DNA of 64,000 bases, taken from assembly GCA_001803045.1 (NCBI GenBank), contig MHAR01000018.1, positions 62,001 to 126,000 on the forward strand, read 5' to 3'. Shown one piece after another: positions 35,426 through 43,268 of this stretch. Source of the stretch: Ignavibacteria bacterium RIFOXYB12_FULL_35_14. GTDB lineage: Bacteria > Bacteroidota > Ignavibacteria > Ignavibacteriales > Ignavibacteriaceae. Within the stretch, counting starts at the first letter, position 1. The number at the start of each line of letters is the position of its first letter. The notes beneath the pieces are model-generated. The model saw nothing but the letters and a program-made list of their open reading frames with translations, did not search any database and was not told where the DNA came from. The position numbers and the translations under genes were made by a program.

Positions 35426-35911
35426 TTAAGAGCTGTCAACGAAGTAAGATTTTTTCCTCAGCATAATCCTCGTTAGTCTCATAAATCCTAACCGTAACCG
35501 AAGTAAGATTTTTTCCTCAGCATAATCCTCGTTAGTCTCATAAATCCTAACCGTAACCGAAGAAATATTTTTAGGTAATTCAACCCTTATAATTTCATTC
35601 AGAATGAAATTGCAAATGTTTTCCACAGTAGAGTTAAAATCAACAACAACCTTTTTTGATTTGATCTTATCAAGAAATTCAAGAACTTCTTTATCATTTT
35701 TGTTTACCATGAAAGCATGATCAAACTTTTCAAGTAACGGTTTTATAATTTTATCAACATCATAAAAATCAATTATCATTTCATTTTTGTTCAATTCACC
35801 CTCAAACTCAACAATCATTTTATAAGAGTGACCGTGTATGTTTTTGCAATTACCAAAATGTTCGGGCAAACGATGCCCCATTTCCCATTTAAATTCTTTT
35901 GCAACTTTCAT
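35426..35911 (-). CDS. queD: 6-carboxytetrahydropterin synthase with duplicated, frame-shifted 3' end
   Basis: Second step of queuosine/deazapurine synthesis, converting dihydroneopterin triphosphate to 6-carboxytetrahydropterin. Zinc His residues H13, H26 and H28 (MGHRLPEH and NIHGHSY), Cys22 and FDHAFM are present. ATG at 35911 shares a base with the queE stop (TAATG) and has GGAG upstream; the frame open to 35995 overlaps queE and is not used. A perfect 59-bp tandem repeat at 35440-35557 spans the last codons: the ancestral end would be ...EEKILLR-stop (138 residues), but the duplication shifts frame and adds RLRLGF...VDSS, 24 residues in place of the final Arg. Core enzyme looks intact, so it may still work. 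Confidence 0.88.
   Translation of the reverse strand: MKVAKEFKWEMGHRLPEHFGNCKNIHGHSYKMIVEFEGELNKNEMIIDFYDVDKIIKPLLEKFDHAFMVNKNDKEVLEFLDKIKSKKVVVDFNSTVENICNFILNEIIRVELPKNISSVTVRIYETNEDYAEEKILLRLRLGFMRLTRIMLRKKSYFVDSS
35440..35557. repeat. Perfect 59-bp tandem duplication at the queD 3' end
   Basis: Two identical adjacent copies, 35440-35498 and 35499-35557. The first bases of the unit (CGAAG) recur at 35558. The unit length is not a multiple of three, so it changes the reading frame of queD. Confidence 0.95.
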
Positions 35912-36549
35912 TAAACTCCTCGTTGTGTTGGACTCCAAATATACTTGTGCATTTGTATCTGGAATCTGACTTTTAAATTGTCTTTTAATATCCATTCAAC
36001 AAGCCGAGCCGGTTCTAACTCTGAAAAAATATTTGAAAACAATACGGCACATTTTTCAGCAAGCTGATATTGATCAATTACATTTTTCGACCAATTATAA
36101 TCCTCACGGTTTCCAATCACAAATTTAACCTCATCATTTCGTTTTAGATAACTAATGTTTTCATATAAATTCTTATGCGACATTTTACTTGAGGGACATT
36201 TTAAATCCATAATCACTTTTACACGTTGATCGATTTCTTTAATTGGTAAGCTTCCGCTCGTTTCAATCATAACTTGATAACTCAAATCGCACAAAATCTT
36301 CATCAGAGACAGTGCTTCTTTTTGAACAAGAGGTTCTCCACCAGTAACCTCAACGAGATTGCAATTGTATTTTTTTATCTTAGCTAGGATTTCCTCAATT
36401 GTGTAATCGGTTCCTTCATAAAAAGCGTATTCAGTATCGCAATAAGAACAGCGAAGATTACAATAAGTCAATCTGATAAAAATGCAAGGTAATCCTGCCA
36501 TGGAACTTTCGCCCTGGATCGAATAAAATATTTCGTTAACCTTTAACAT
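35911..36549 (-). CDS. queE: 7-carboxy-7-deazaguanine synthase (radical SAM)
   Basis: Rearranges 6-carboxytetrahydropterin to 7-carboxy-7-deazaguanine. The radical-SAM Cys motif is in RLTYCNLRCSYCDTEYAF (CxxxCxxC) and the SAM-binding GGE motif in EVTGGEPLVQ. N-terminal NEIFYSIQGESSMAG is the classic QueE start. 212 residues, normal. Coupled to queD by a TAATG overlap; the two form the minus-strand deazapurine operon. Confidence 0.93.
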   Translation of the reverse strand: MLKVNEIFYSIQGESSMAGLPCIFIRLTYCNLRCSYCDTEYAFYEGTDYTIEEILAKIKKYNCNLVEVTGGEPLVQKEALSLMKILCDLSYQVMIETSGSLPIKEIDQRVKVIMDLKCPSSKMSHKNLYENISYLKRNDEVKFVIGNREDYNWSKNVIDQYQLAEKCAVLFSNIFSELEPARLVEWILKDNLKVRFQIQMHKYIWSPTQRGV

Positions 36550-36621
36550 GATTATAATCTAAAATCAATAATAAGCGCTTAAAAGCAGCTTAAAACCACA
36601 CTTAATTTACTAAAAGCACTA

Positions 36622-36653
36622 TTTGACATCAAAGACCGCTTTAGATATATTTG
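36622..36653 (+). promoter_or_regulatory. Bacteroidota-type promoter of rpsT
   Basis: TTTG (36622-36625), exactly 20 bases, then TATATTTG (36646-36653), an exact fit to TTTG-N20-TAnnTTTG. Start expected near 36657, about 33 bases before the rpsT ATG. Confidence 0.75.
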
Positions 36654-36689
36654 TGCTCAATTTTTTGAAATAAACAAGGGTTCACTTGA

Positions 36690-36953
36690 ATGGCGTCACA
36701 TAAATCGGCTAAGAAAAGAATTCGAACTAACGAGAGAAAAAGAGTTATTAATAAAAGAAACGATTCGAAGATTAAAACTTTGGTAAAGAAAACTTTAACT
36801 TCTAACGATAAAACTGAGATTGAAAAACTTTACAAAGAAACCATTTCTTTTATCGATAAAAGTACAACTAAAGGGAATCTTCATCGGAATACTGCGGCAA
36901 GAAAAAAATCCGTTTTAAGCAAACACTTAAATAAAGTTACTGCCAGTAAGTAA
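36690..36953 (+). CDS. rpsT: 30S ribosomal protein S20
   Basis: 87 residues, very basic, binds 16S rRNA in the small subunit body. N-terminal MASHKSAKKRIRTNERKR and C-terminal LHRNTAARKKSVLSKHLNK are typical S20 sequence. Single gene with its own promoter and terminator, the usual arrangement. Confidence 0.96.
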   Translation: MASHKSAKKRIRTNERKRVINKRNDSKIKTLVKKTLTSNDKTEIEKLYKETISFIDKSTTKGNLHRNTAARKKSVLSKHLNKVTASK

Positions 36954-36975
36954 TTATCTTATGATTATGCAAAAG

Positions 36976-36999
36976 CTCTTCAAACAGAAGAGTTTTTTG
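36976..36999 (+). terminator. Intrinsic terminator after rpsT
   Basis: CTCTTC/GAAGAG six-base stem (36976-36981 with 36987-36992), 5-base loop, followed by six T's. Confidence 0.85.
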
Positions 37000-37021
37000 T
37001 TTTAAATCAGCAATTACTTAA

Positions 37022-38527
37022 TTACAAATCATCTATTGCATCAATGCCTTCGGGCATTGGGAGATAGAATCTAATCGGCAGAACCGTTCCATCTTTTTTC
37101 ATTAATCTCTCTACCCGCTTCTTGATTAGAACGCTGTGCTCTATGTAAACCTCATCTTCTATTATTGAGCCGAAAACATAGCTTGTTCCTTTGATAAGAA
37201 CTTTCTTGCCGATGCGAATAGGATAATCGTCGCTGCCTGTCATATTAACGCTCGATTCGATTCTTGAATCATCACCAATTTCAATATTTCCTTTTATTAT
37301 ATCTCCCCAGAGTATTTCAACGTTGTCTCCAATTTTAAGAGTTTGATCGGTAAGTGTTGAAAGGTGTACGTTTTGCCAAACAACAACATTTTGACCGAAC
37401 TGAATATTGCCATCCACAAAAACATTTTTCTTGAACTCGAGATTATAATTGAGCTTTACACCTTTACCAATGTAAACACCTTTTCCAATTTTAATATCAA
37501 GCGGAATGTTTTTTTTATCTATTTCAATAATTTCGTCAACTATTTCTTCATGAATAAAAAAATCCTCGGGATCATCAATTTCAATAATATCCTTAAGCTT
37601 TTCATAAACTTTTCTTCTCGCAACATCTTCCATTTCTTTAAGAACCGACTTATTGTTGAAGCCCATTACAACGTACGGCGAATGAGGACTAGTAACGGTT
37701 ACTGAATAATTTTTCTTGTTAAAAAGAGATATTAAGTCAGTAATATATATTTCGTTTTGAACATTATTGCTCGATAGAGAGTTTATGAGCTCTGTTAATT
37801 TTTTATACTTAAATGCATACACACCGGAGTTAAACTCTCTGTTTTCTCTAATCTCTTGTTTAGAGTATTCGTAAGTTTTTTTATTATAAACAACTCGATA
37901 AGGTTTACCTTCAGGAAGAGCTTCAATATCTTTAGCTTCCATAATTTCGATAACTTTTCCTGCATCATTACCAGATGATTTACCATCGGCATCTTTTTCC
38001 TTCACACGAATTATTCTGCCGTAAGAATTATTTTTTATATCACCTTCAAATAAGCCTGTAAGCACAAGCATATCCGAACCGGCTTCGATGAATTTATTTT
38101 TAATGGTCAGAATTGTTTCCTCATCAATCAAACCCATATCACCCGGTAGAATGTAAACTATACCATCGGAAAATTTCTCATCAATTCTGTCTAACGCAAC
38201 TTGTACAGCATGCCCCGTTCCATTCTGTGATTCTTGATAAGCAAATAGTGTTGATTTTCTTTTACCAATAACTTCCATTACATATTTTGCTTTTATTCCA
38301 ACAACAACAATAATGTTTATACCTTTGATTGAATTTGCACACGCATTATAAACTCGCTCGACGGTTGGAACCTCCCAAATTTTATGCAGCATTTTGGATC
38401 GATGGGATTTAATTCTTTTTCCATGCCCGGCTGCAAGAATTATCGCAAGTTCATTTACGCCCTTGTTTATTACGGAAGATAGTGTGTCTACAGTTTTTAC
38501 AATATCTTCATGATTATTTTTTTCCAT
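37022..38527 (-). CDS. GlmU-like sugar nucleotidyltransferase with left-handed beta-helix, acetyltransferase motif absent
   Basis: 501 residues. The N-terminal half is a UDP-GlcNAc-pyrophosphorylase-type nucleotidyltransferase (AIILAAGHGKRIKSHRSKML, YILPGDMGLID, FNSGVYAFKY). The C-terminal third shows hexapeptide-repeat sequence (IGKGVYIGKGVKLN, IEIGDDSRIESS, IEDEVYIEHSVLI) of a left-handed beta-helix. The conserved His and Tyr-Gly-Asp region of the GlmU acetyltransferase site is not seen, and the tail is replaced by a different end (MKKDGTVLPIRFYL...). So it probably makes UDP-GlcNAc from an already acetylated precursor, or another nucleotide sugar. Followed on the same strand upstream by the exporter and glycosyltransferase genes. 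Confidence 0.78.
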   Translation of the reverse strand: MEKNNHEDIVKTVDTLSSVINKGVNELAIILAAGHGKRIKSHRSKMLHKIWEVPTVERVYNACANSIKGINIIVVVGIKAKYVMEVIGKRKSTLFAYQESQNGTGHAVQVALDRIDEKFSDGIVYILPGDMGLIDEETILTIKNKFIEAGSDMLVLTGLFEGDIKNNSYGRIIRVKEKDADGKSSGNDAGKVIEIMEAKDIEALPEGKPYRVVYNKKTYEYSKQEIRENREFNSGVYAFKYKKLTELINSLSSNNVQNEIYITDLISLFNKKNYSVTVTSPHSPYVVMGFNNKSVLKEMEDVARRKVYEKLKDIIEIDDPEDFFIHEEIVDEIIEIDKKNIPLDIKIGKGVYIGKGVKLNYNLEFKKNVFVDGNIQFGQNVVVWQNVHLSTLTDQTLKIGDNVEILWGDIIKGNIEIGDDSRIESSVNMTGSDDYPIRIGKKVLIKGTSYVFGSIIEDEVYIEHSVLIKKRVERLMKKDGTVLPIRFYLPMPEGIDAIDDL

Positions 38528-38567
38528 TAATTTCTCCCTTAAATTTTTTTACATCTAATAAATACTT

Positions 38568-40424
38568 TTAATCTCTGAACTGCATTTCATAAAATTTATA
38601 GTATAATCCTTTTATATCCTTTATCAAGTCTTCGTGCTTGCCAAGCTGGACTATTCTTCCCCTATCAAGTACAAGAATTCTAGAAGCATTCCTGATGGTG
38701 CTTAGACGATGAGCAATCACAAACGTAGTTCGATTAACCATCATTCTTTCAATTGCCTCTTGGACTAAAATTTCCGACTCATTATCAAGTGATGAAGTTG
38801 CCTCATCAAAAATCATTATGTCCGGATTTTTCAAAATAGCACGTGCAATTGAAAGCCGTTGTCTTTGTCCACCTGATAACTTAACGCCTCTTTCGCCGAT
38901 TATTGTATCGTAGCCATCCGTCATTTCTATAATGAAGTTATGCGCATTAGCGGCTTTAGCAGCTTCGATAATTTTTTCCAGAGGATAGTCTTCTAACCCA
39001 TACGCAATGTTGTTCTTAACCGATTCGTTGAAAAGGAATGTTTCTTGAGTAACAATTCCCATAAGCTTTCTCAAGCCCTGAATATTTATATCCTTGGTAT
39101 TAATATTATCGATTAGTATTTCACCGGATGTTGGATCGTAAAACCTCGGAATAAGATCCACCAAGGTTGATTTTCCGCCGCCGCTTGGACCGACTAATGC
39201 GAGTATCTCACCTTTATTAACGCTGAAACTAATATCGTTTAGAATTGGTTCGGTTGAATCTTCATAAAAGAAATTAACATTCCTAAATACAATAGAGTTT
39301 TGAAATTTATCTAATGACACAGAATTTTCGCGATCGCATATATTTGGTGTCGTATCAAGTATTTCAAATATCCTATCTCCTGCGGCACTTGATTCCTGAA
39401 TACGATTATTAACATTGCTTAATTCTTTAATTGGCGGCATCAATTGAAAGATGGCAAAAAGAAAACCTAGGAACTCGCTCGCTTTAAGAGTGTTTTCCTG
39501 TAGAACCAGAACTCCGCCATAATAGATTATAAACACCCCGATAATCACGCTTAAAAATTCTGTTAGCGGGGAGGAAAAATTTCTTACCCTGACTATTTTT
39601 AAAATCATCTTAAAATAATTTTTTGTTTCGCGGAAGAATTTTCTATTCTCATATCTTTCCATTCCAAACGCCTTAACAATTTTCACGCCCGAAATTGTTT
39701 CCTGAAGAATACTAGTAATATCTGCCATTTTCGATTGAATTCGTCCGCTCTGCTTCCTCAGCTTAACACCAATCCACCAAATAATTAGCATTGAAAATGG
39801 CAGGACAATTAATGCCATAAGAGTTAACTGCCAGCTAATGCTTACTGCAATGAACAGAAAGACTATTATTGTTAATGGTTCACGTATAAGATTTAAAAAT
39901 GCAGCGGTGATGCTGGCTTGTACAATTGTAACATCGTTTGTGAACCTTGAAATTAAATTTCCAACTCTCTCCTGTTTAAAAAAGCTCATTGGCAGTTGAT
40001 GCAAGTGCTGATAGGCTAAATCCCGCAGATCTTTCATGGCCCCATATTCAACAAAGGTCATGAAGTATGCTTGAAGATAGCTAAATATGTTTTTTAAGAA
40101 GAAAGCAATTAATACCAGGAAACATATTTTCGTTAGTGCCTTGATTTTATTTCCAGAGAAAACAAATTCATTAAAAGTACTGGAAACGTTATCACCTATT
40201 TTTACAATCCAATCCGGAAGAATGCTGCCGGCTTTTTCAATTGTTGAAGTTTGTTCTATCGCTTCCTTTCGGACCGATTCTTGGAATAAAGTATCGAGCA
40301 GGGGAATGGTTAAGTAAACAGAAAGACCGTTCAATACTGCAAAAAGAATTGTAGAGATTACAGATAAAGCAAGATGCCGCCAGTAAGGTTTAACAAAGTT
40401 TAATATTCTAAAATACGTTTTCAC
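38568..40424 (-). CDS. MsbA-like ABC exporter (fused permease-ATPase)
   Basis: 618 residues: six transmembrane helices in the first ~330, then the ATPase with Walker A ALVGPSGGGKSTLVDLI, signature KLSGGQRQRLSIARAIL, Walker B DIMIFDEATSSLD and switch VIAHRLSTIR. The type IV exporter layout matches MsbA and related lipid flippases; the next gene is an LPS-type glycosyltransferase, which supports export of lipid A or another glycolipid. GTG start (40424); the 3' end of the glycosyltransferase gene overlaps it by 17 bases. Confidence 0.87.
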   Translation of the reverse strand: MKTYFRILNFVKPYWRHLALSVISTILFAVLNGLSVYLTIPLLDTLFQESVRKEAIEQTSTIEKAGSILPDWIVKIGDNVSSTFNEFVFSGNKIKALTKICFLVLIAFFLKNIFSYLQAYFMTFVEYGAMKDLRDLAYQHLHQLPMSFFKQERVGNLISRFTNDVTIVQASITAAFLNLIREPLTIIVFLFIAVSISWQLTLMALIVLPFSMLIIWWIGVKLRKQSGRIQSKMADITSILQETISGVKIVKAFGMERYENRKFFRETKNYFKMILKIVRVRNFSSPLTEFLSVIIGVFIIYYGGVLVLQENTLKASEFLGFLFAIFQLMPPIKELSNVNNRIQESSAAGDRIFEILDTTPNICDRENSVSLDKFQNSIVFRNVNFFYEDSTEPILNDISFSVNKGEILALVGPSGGGKSTLVDLIPRFYDPTSGEILIDNINTKDINIQGLRKLMGIVTQETFLFNESVKNNIAYGLEDYPLEKIIEAAKAANAHNFIIEMTDGYDTIIGERGVKLSGGQRQRLSIARAILKNPDIMIFDEATSSLDNESEILVQEAIERMMVNRTTFVIAHRLSTIRNASRILVLDRGRIVQLGKHEDLIKDIKGLYYKFYEMQFRD

Positions 40425-41193
40425 TTACTTTTTGCTCTTCCTTTATTTTCTTTCCTTCGTTCTGCAATTCCCAAACTTTCATGTAAACAAGAAATGTAGT
40501 GATTGAATTGAATATAGAAATGATCAAACCATGAACCCCATCCTTATAACCTCTTAATACGATGAAGAATCTGAAAAATGCCGCAAGCCCGTGAGCAATA
40601 ATTGTGAAGCCTCCATTTTTTTTATTTCTTTTGAACAGCTCTTCTGCTCGCAATGAAGAATAATGGTTGATTTTACTTATAGTTTTATCAATCGATGTGA
40701 ATGTATAATGAACTAAACGGTTTTTGAGACGTTCTGTCTTTCCATCGACAGCAAAACCTTCATGCACAAGCCTATCAGTCAACCGTGTTTTGGATTTTCT
40801 CATAAGTCTTAGCTGATAATCATTATCCCATCCACAAGATTTAATGTGTTTTTTTAAAAAATAATTTTCACGTCTCAGATAGTAACCATCGATATCTTTA
40901 TCAATTAAACTAGTTATTTCTTCTTTAAGAAAGGGTGAAATTCTTTCATCCGCATCTACATTAAGAATCCATTCATTTGATGCTTGGCTAACAGCAAATT
41001 CTTTCTGCTTTGCAAAACCTTCCCACCTGTGTATAAAAACTTTTGATGTGAAATATTTTGCAAGCTCAACAGTTTTATCTGTGCTTTCAGCATCAACCAA
41101 TATAATTTCATCTACCCAGCTAATGCTTTTGAGGCAGTCGGTTATATTCAATTCCTCGTTCCTGGTAATTATGACAGCAGAAATATTCTTCAT
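40408..41193 (-). CDS. Glycosyltransferase family 2, LPS core type
   Basis: 261 residues, GT2 fold of the WaaE/KdtX type. NISAVIITRNEELNITDCL, ISWVDEIILVDAESTDKTVE and NVDADERIS (with the DxD-like metal motif) are typical. A hydrophobic segment near the C-terminus (residues ~205-240) may attach it to the membrane. It overlaps the exporter gene by 17 bases; together they suggest addition of a sugar to the lipopolysaccharide inner core before export. Confidence 0.83.
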   Translation of the reverse strand: MKNISAVIITRNEELNITDCLKSISWVDEIILVDAESTDKTVELAKYFTSKVFIHRWEGFAKQKEFAVSQASNEWILNVDADERISPFLKEEITSLIDKDIDGYYLRRENYFLKKHIKSCGWDNDYQLRLMRKSKTRLTDRLVHEGFAVDGKTERLKNRLVHYTFTSIDKTISKINHYSSLRAEELFKRNKKNGGFTIIAHGLAAFFRFFIVLRGYKDGVHGLIISIFNSITTFLVYMKVWELQNEGKKIKEEQKVSENVF

Positions 41194-41206
41194 ACAATAT
41201 TTTTAT

Positions 41207-42259
41207 CTATGCCCCATAATCAGGAATTGTGGGAATATTCCTTAACCCGCAGCCGCCGGAAACATTGATGCTGTCTGTTATCATATTCGATTGAAGATTA
41301 TAAATGAAGATTTTTGATTTTTCCTTAAAGCCGTCATCGAATAGTAAATAATTTCCAGTCAATATGTAATTTTTGATTCCACCGCCCTCATATATTTTTA
41401 TGGTTTTTTTATCAGCAACTGAAAAAATAAAAAGTTTGGATGTGCTTGGCTCCATGTCATAAAGAGTCTCATTCCCTGGGGTAATATCGATTGTGTTAAA
41501 TACTAAAAATTTTCCGTCATCTGACCAATCTACAAAGTTAAGTTTCTGATTCAACTTTGTAATTAGTACTTTCTCATCATTCTTGGTGTGATCAATTATG
41601 TAAATAAGTGTTTGTACTGAATCGACAGACATGATGGAATATTTTTTATCGGATGATGTAAGTTTTTTTTGAACCATTGGAAATTGGGGATAACCTTCCT
41701 TACCTAAGTCGTATAATATCTTCTCATCCGAACGTTTTCTACCTGTTGCATCAAAAGTTTTTATTTGTTGATCAACATACTTTGCAACAGTGGCATCAAT
41801 AATATTGAGAATTATTTTAAATGAAGTATCGGCCGGCCAAAATGAATAAACCTGAAGTCCGCTGCCAATGCTTGCTGTGAATTTAACAGAGCCGGAATCC
41901 AAGTTAATAGAATAAAGCTTAACATTATCAACAAACGGGAACACACCTTTTTTACCTGATTGATGAGCCGTTAGCAAAAACGCCGACCTTTTATCTGTTG
42001 AGTATGAAAGTTCAACCACTTCTTCTTTTTCACTCTGCCAGAATTCAGAATAAATCTTTGCGTATAAATCGTATTTATACAAACCCGCTTTCTTTCCAAT
42101 CATTCCGACAAATAGTATTTCCTTTGTTTCATATGCTGATTGTAATTGCTGTGTTTGCTCTGAATCTTGTGCGGTAGTTTTATCCGTATCATTTCTACTT
42201 ATACAGCCCGAACTAATTATTGCAAGCAATACAATTGAAATTAAAACTGATTTGCTCAT
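41207..42259 (-). CDS. Lipoprotein with TolB/WD40-like propeller, unknown function
   Basis: 350 residues. The signal peptide ends with lipobox ISSGC (Cys19), so the protein is lipid-anchored. The rest consists of repeated beta-strand pairs with KLYSINLDSGSV, FLVFNTIDI and LFIFSVADKKTIKIYE, resembling propeller blades of the TolB/DPP-like type. No catalytic motif. First gene of the minus-strand envelope run, with a promoter directly upstream at 42276-42307. Confidence 0.65.
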   Translation of the reverse strand: MSKSVLISIVLLAIISSGCISRNDTDKTTAQDSEQTQQLQSAYETKEILFVGMIGKKAGLYKYDLYAKIYSEFWQSEKEEVVELSYSTDKRSAFLLTAHQSGKKGVFPFVDNVKLYSINLDSGSVKFTASIGSGLQVYSFWPADTSFKIILNIIDATVAKYVDQQIKTFDATGRKRSDEKILYDLGKEGYPQFPMVQKKLTSSDKKYSIMSVDSVQTLIYIIDHTKNDEKVLITKLNQKLNFVDWSDDGKFLVFNTIDITPGNETLYDMEPSTSKLFIFSVADKKTIKIYEGGGIKNYILTGNYLLFDDGFKEKSKIFIYNLQSNMITDSINVSGGCGLRNIPTIPDYGA

Positions 42260-42275
42260 AAGTATTTTCTTTTTT

Positions 42276-42307
42276 CAAAAATACAGTTATTAAAAACTTA
42301 ATGAAAA
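42276..42307 (-). promoter_or_regulatory. Bacteroidota-type promoter of the lipoprotein/glycosyltransferase/MsbA run
   Basis: On the minus strand TTTT (42307-42304), 20 bases, then TATTTTTG (42283-42276), exact for the -7 element and 3 of 4 for the -33 element. The leader to the ATG at 42259 would be only about 13 bases. Confidence 0.5.
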
Positions 42308-42377
42308 CCTTAAATAATCCCTAAAAACGAACACCGCAGTCTGATTGAAATGAAATTGTAAATAAATTTATTTCATA

Positions 42378-43268
42378 TTAGCCGCGAGGATGAAATTGTT
42401 TGTGAACTTGCTTAATGAATTCTCTATCGATGTGAGTATAGATTTGAGTTGTAGAAATATCTGCATGCCCAAGCATTTCCTGAACCGAACGAAGATCAGC
42501 GCCACCTTCAATAAGATGTGTTGCAAACGAATGTCTAAAAGTATGCGGATGAGCAGCTTTTTCGATACCGGATTCCTTAATGTACTTGTCAACAATTTTC
42601 CAAACACCCATTCGTGATAATTTTGAACCACGGCTATTTAAGAAAAGATAATTTTCACTTTTCATTCTTTTCTGCAGCAGTGGACGGCTCTTTGTCAAAT
42701 AAACGTTTATCCAATTTATTGCACTGCTGCCAATCGGTACAACTCTTTCTTTCGATCCTTTTCCAAATACACGAATCATTTCTTCATTTAGAAAAAGGTC
42801 GGAGAGTTTAAGCGATATAAGTTCAGATATTCTTAACCCACATGCATAAAATACTTCCAAGATTGTTTTGTCTCGCATTCCCAATATTTCTGCAGTGTTT
42901 GGCAATGAGAGAATTTTTTCTATTTCTGCAAAGGATAATACTCCAGGAAGATTTTTAGCTAATTTAGGAGGACTTACTTTCTCGATCGGATTGCTTTTTA
43001 TATAATTGTTTACGAACAGATAATTCAAAAATCCTTTGAGAGAAGAATAGTATCTTGCGGCTGATGAGCTTGTTAATCCAACTTTTTCAAGATTGGTGAA
43101 GAAACTAATTAGTAAGCGCGAGTCTATTTGTGATGGGTCATTTATTTCACGCTCCTCAATAAAACGTATAAAGGAAGAAAGATCATTTCTATAAGACGAA
43201 ACAGTATTTTCGGAGAGATTTTTTTCCAACTTCAAATAAGTAAAATATTCCTTTAAAAAGACATTCAT
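42378..43268 (-). CDS. xerD: Tyrosine recombinase XerD/XerC
   Basis: Site-specific recombinase resolving chromosome dimers. Catalytic residues are visible: Arg in YACGLRISEL, Lys in the beta-hairpin KGSKERVVP, His-x-x-Arg in HTFRHSFATHL, His in MLGHADISTTQ and Tyr in IYTHIDRE. 296 residues, standard, with the SAM-like core-binding domain at the N-terminus. ATG at 43268 overlaps the stop of the HD phosphodiesterase gene (TGATG); a GTG three bases earlier is an alternative. Confidence 0.92.
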   Translation of the reverse strand: MNVFLKEYFTYLKLEKNLSENTVSSYRNDLSSFIRFIEEREINDPSQIDSRLLISFFTNLEKVGLTSSSAARYYSSLKGFLNYLFVNNYIKSNPIEKVSPPKLAKNLPGVLSFAEIEKILSLPNTAEILGMRDKTILEVFYACGLRISELISLKLSDLFLNEEMIRVFGKGSKERVVPIGSSAINWINVYLTKSRPLLQKRMKSENYLFLNSRGSKLSRMGVWKIVDKYIKESGIEKAAHPHTFRHSFATHLIEGGADLRSVQEMLGHADISTTQIYTHIDREFIKQVHKQFHPRG

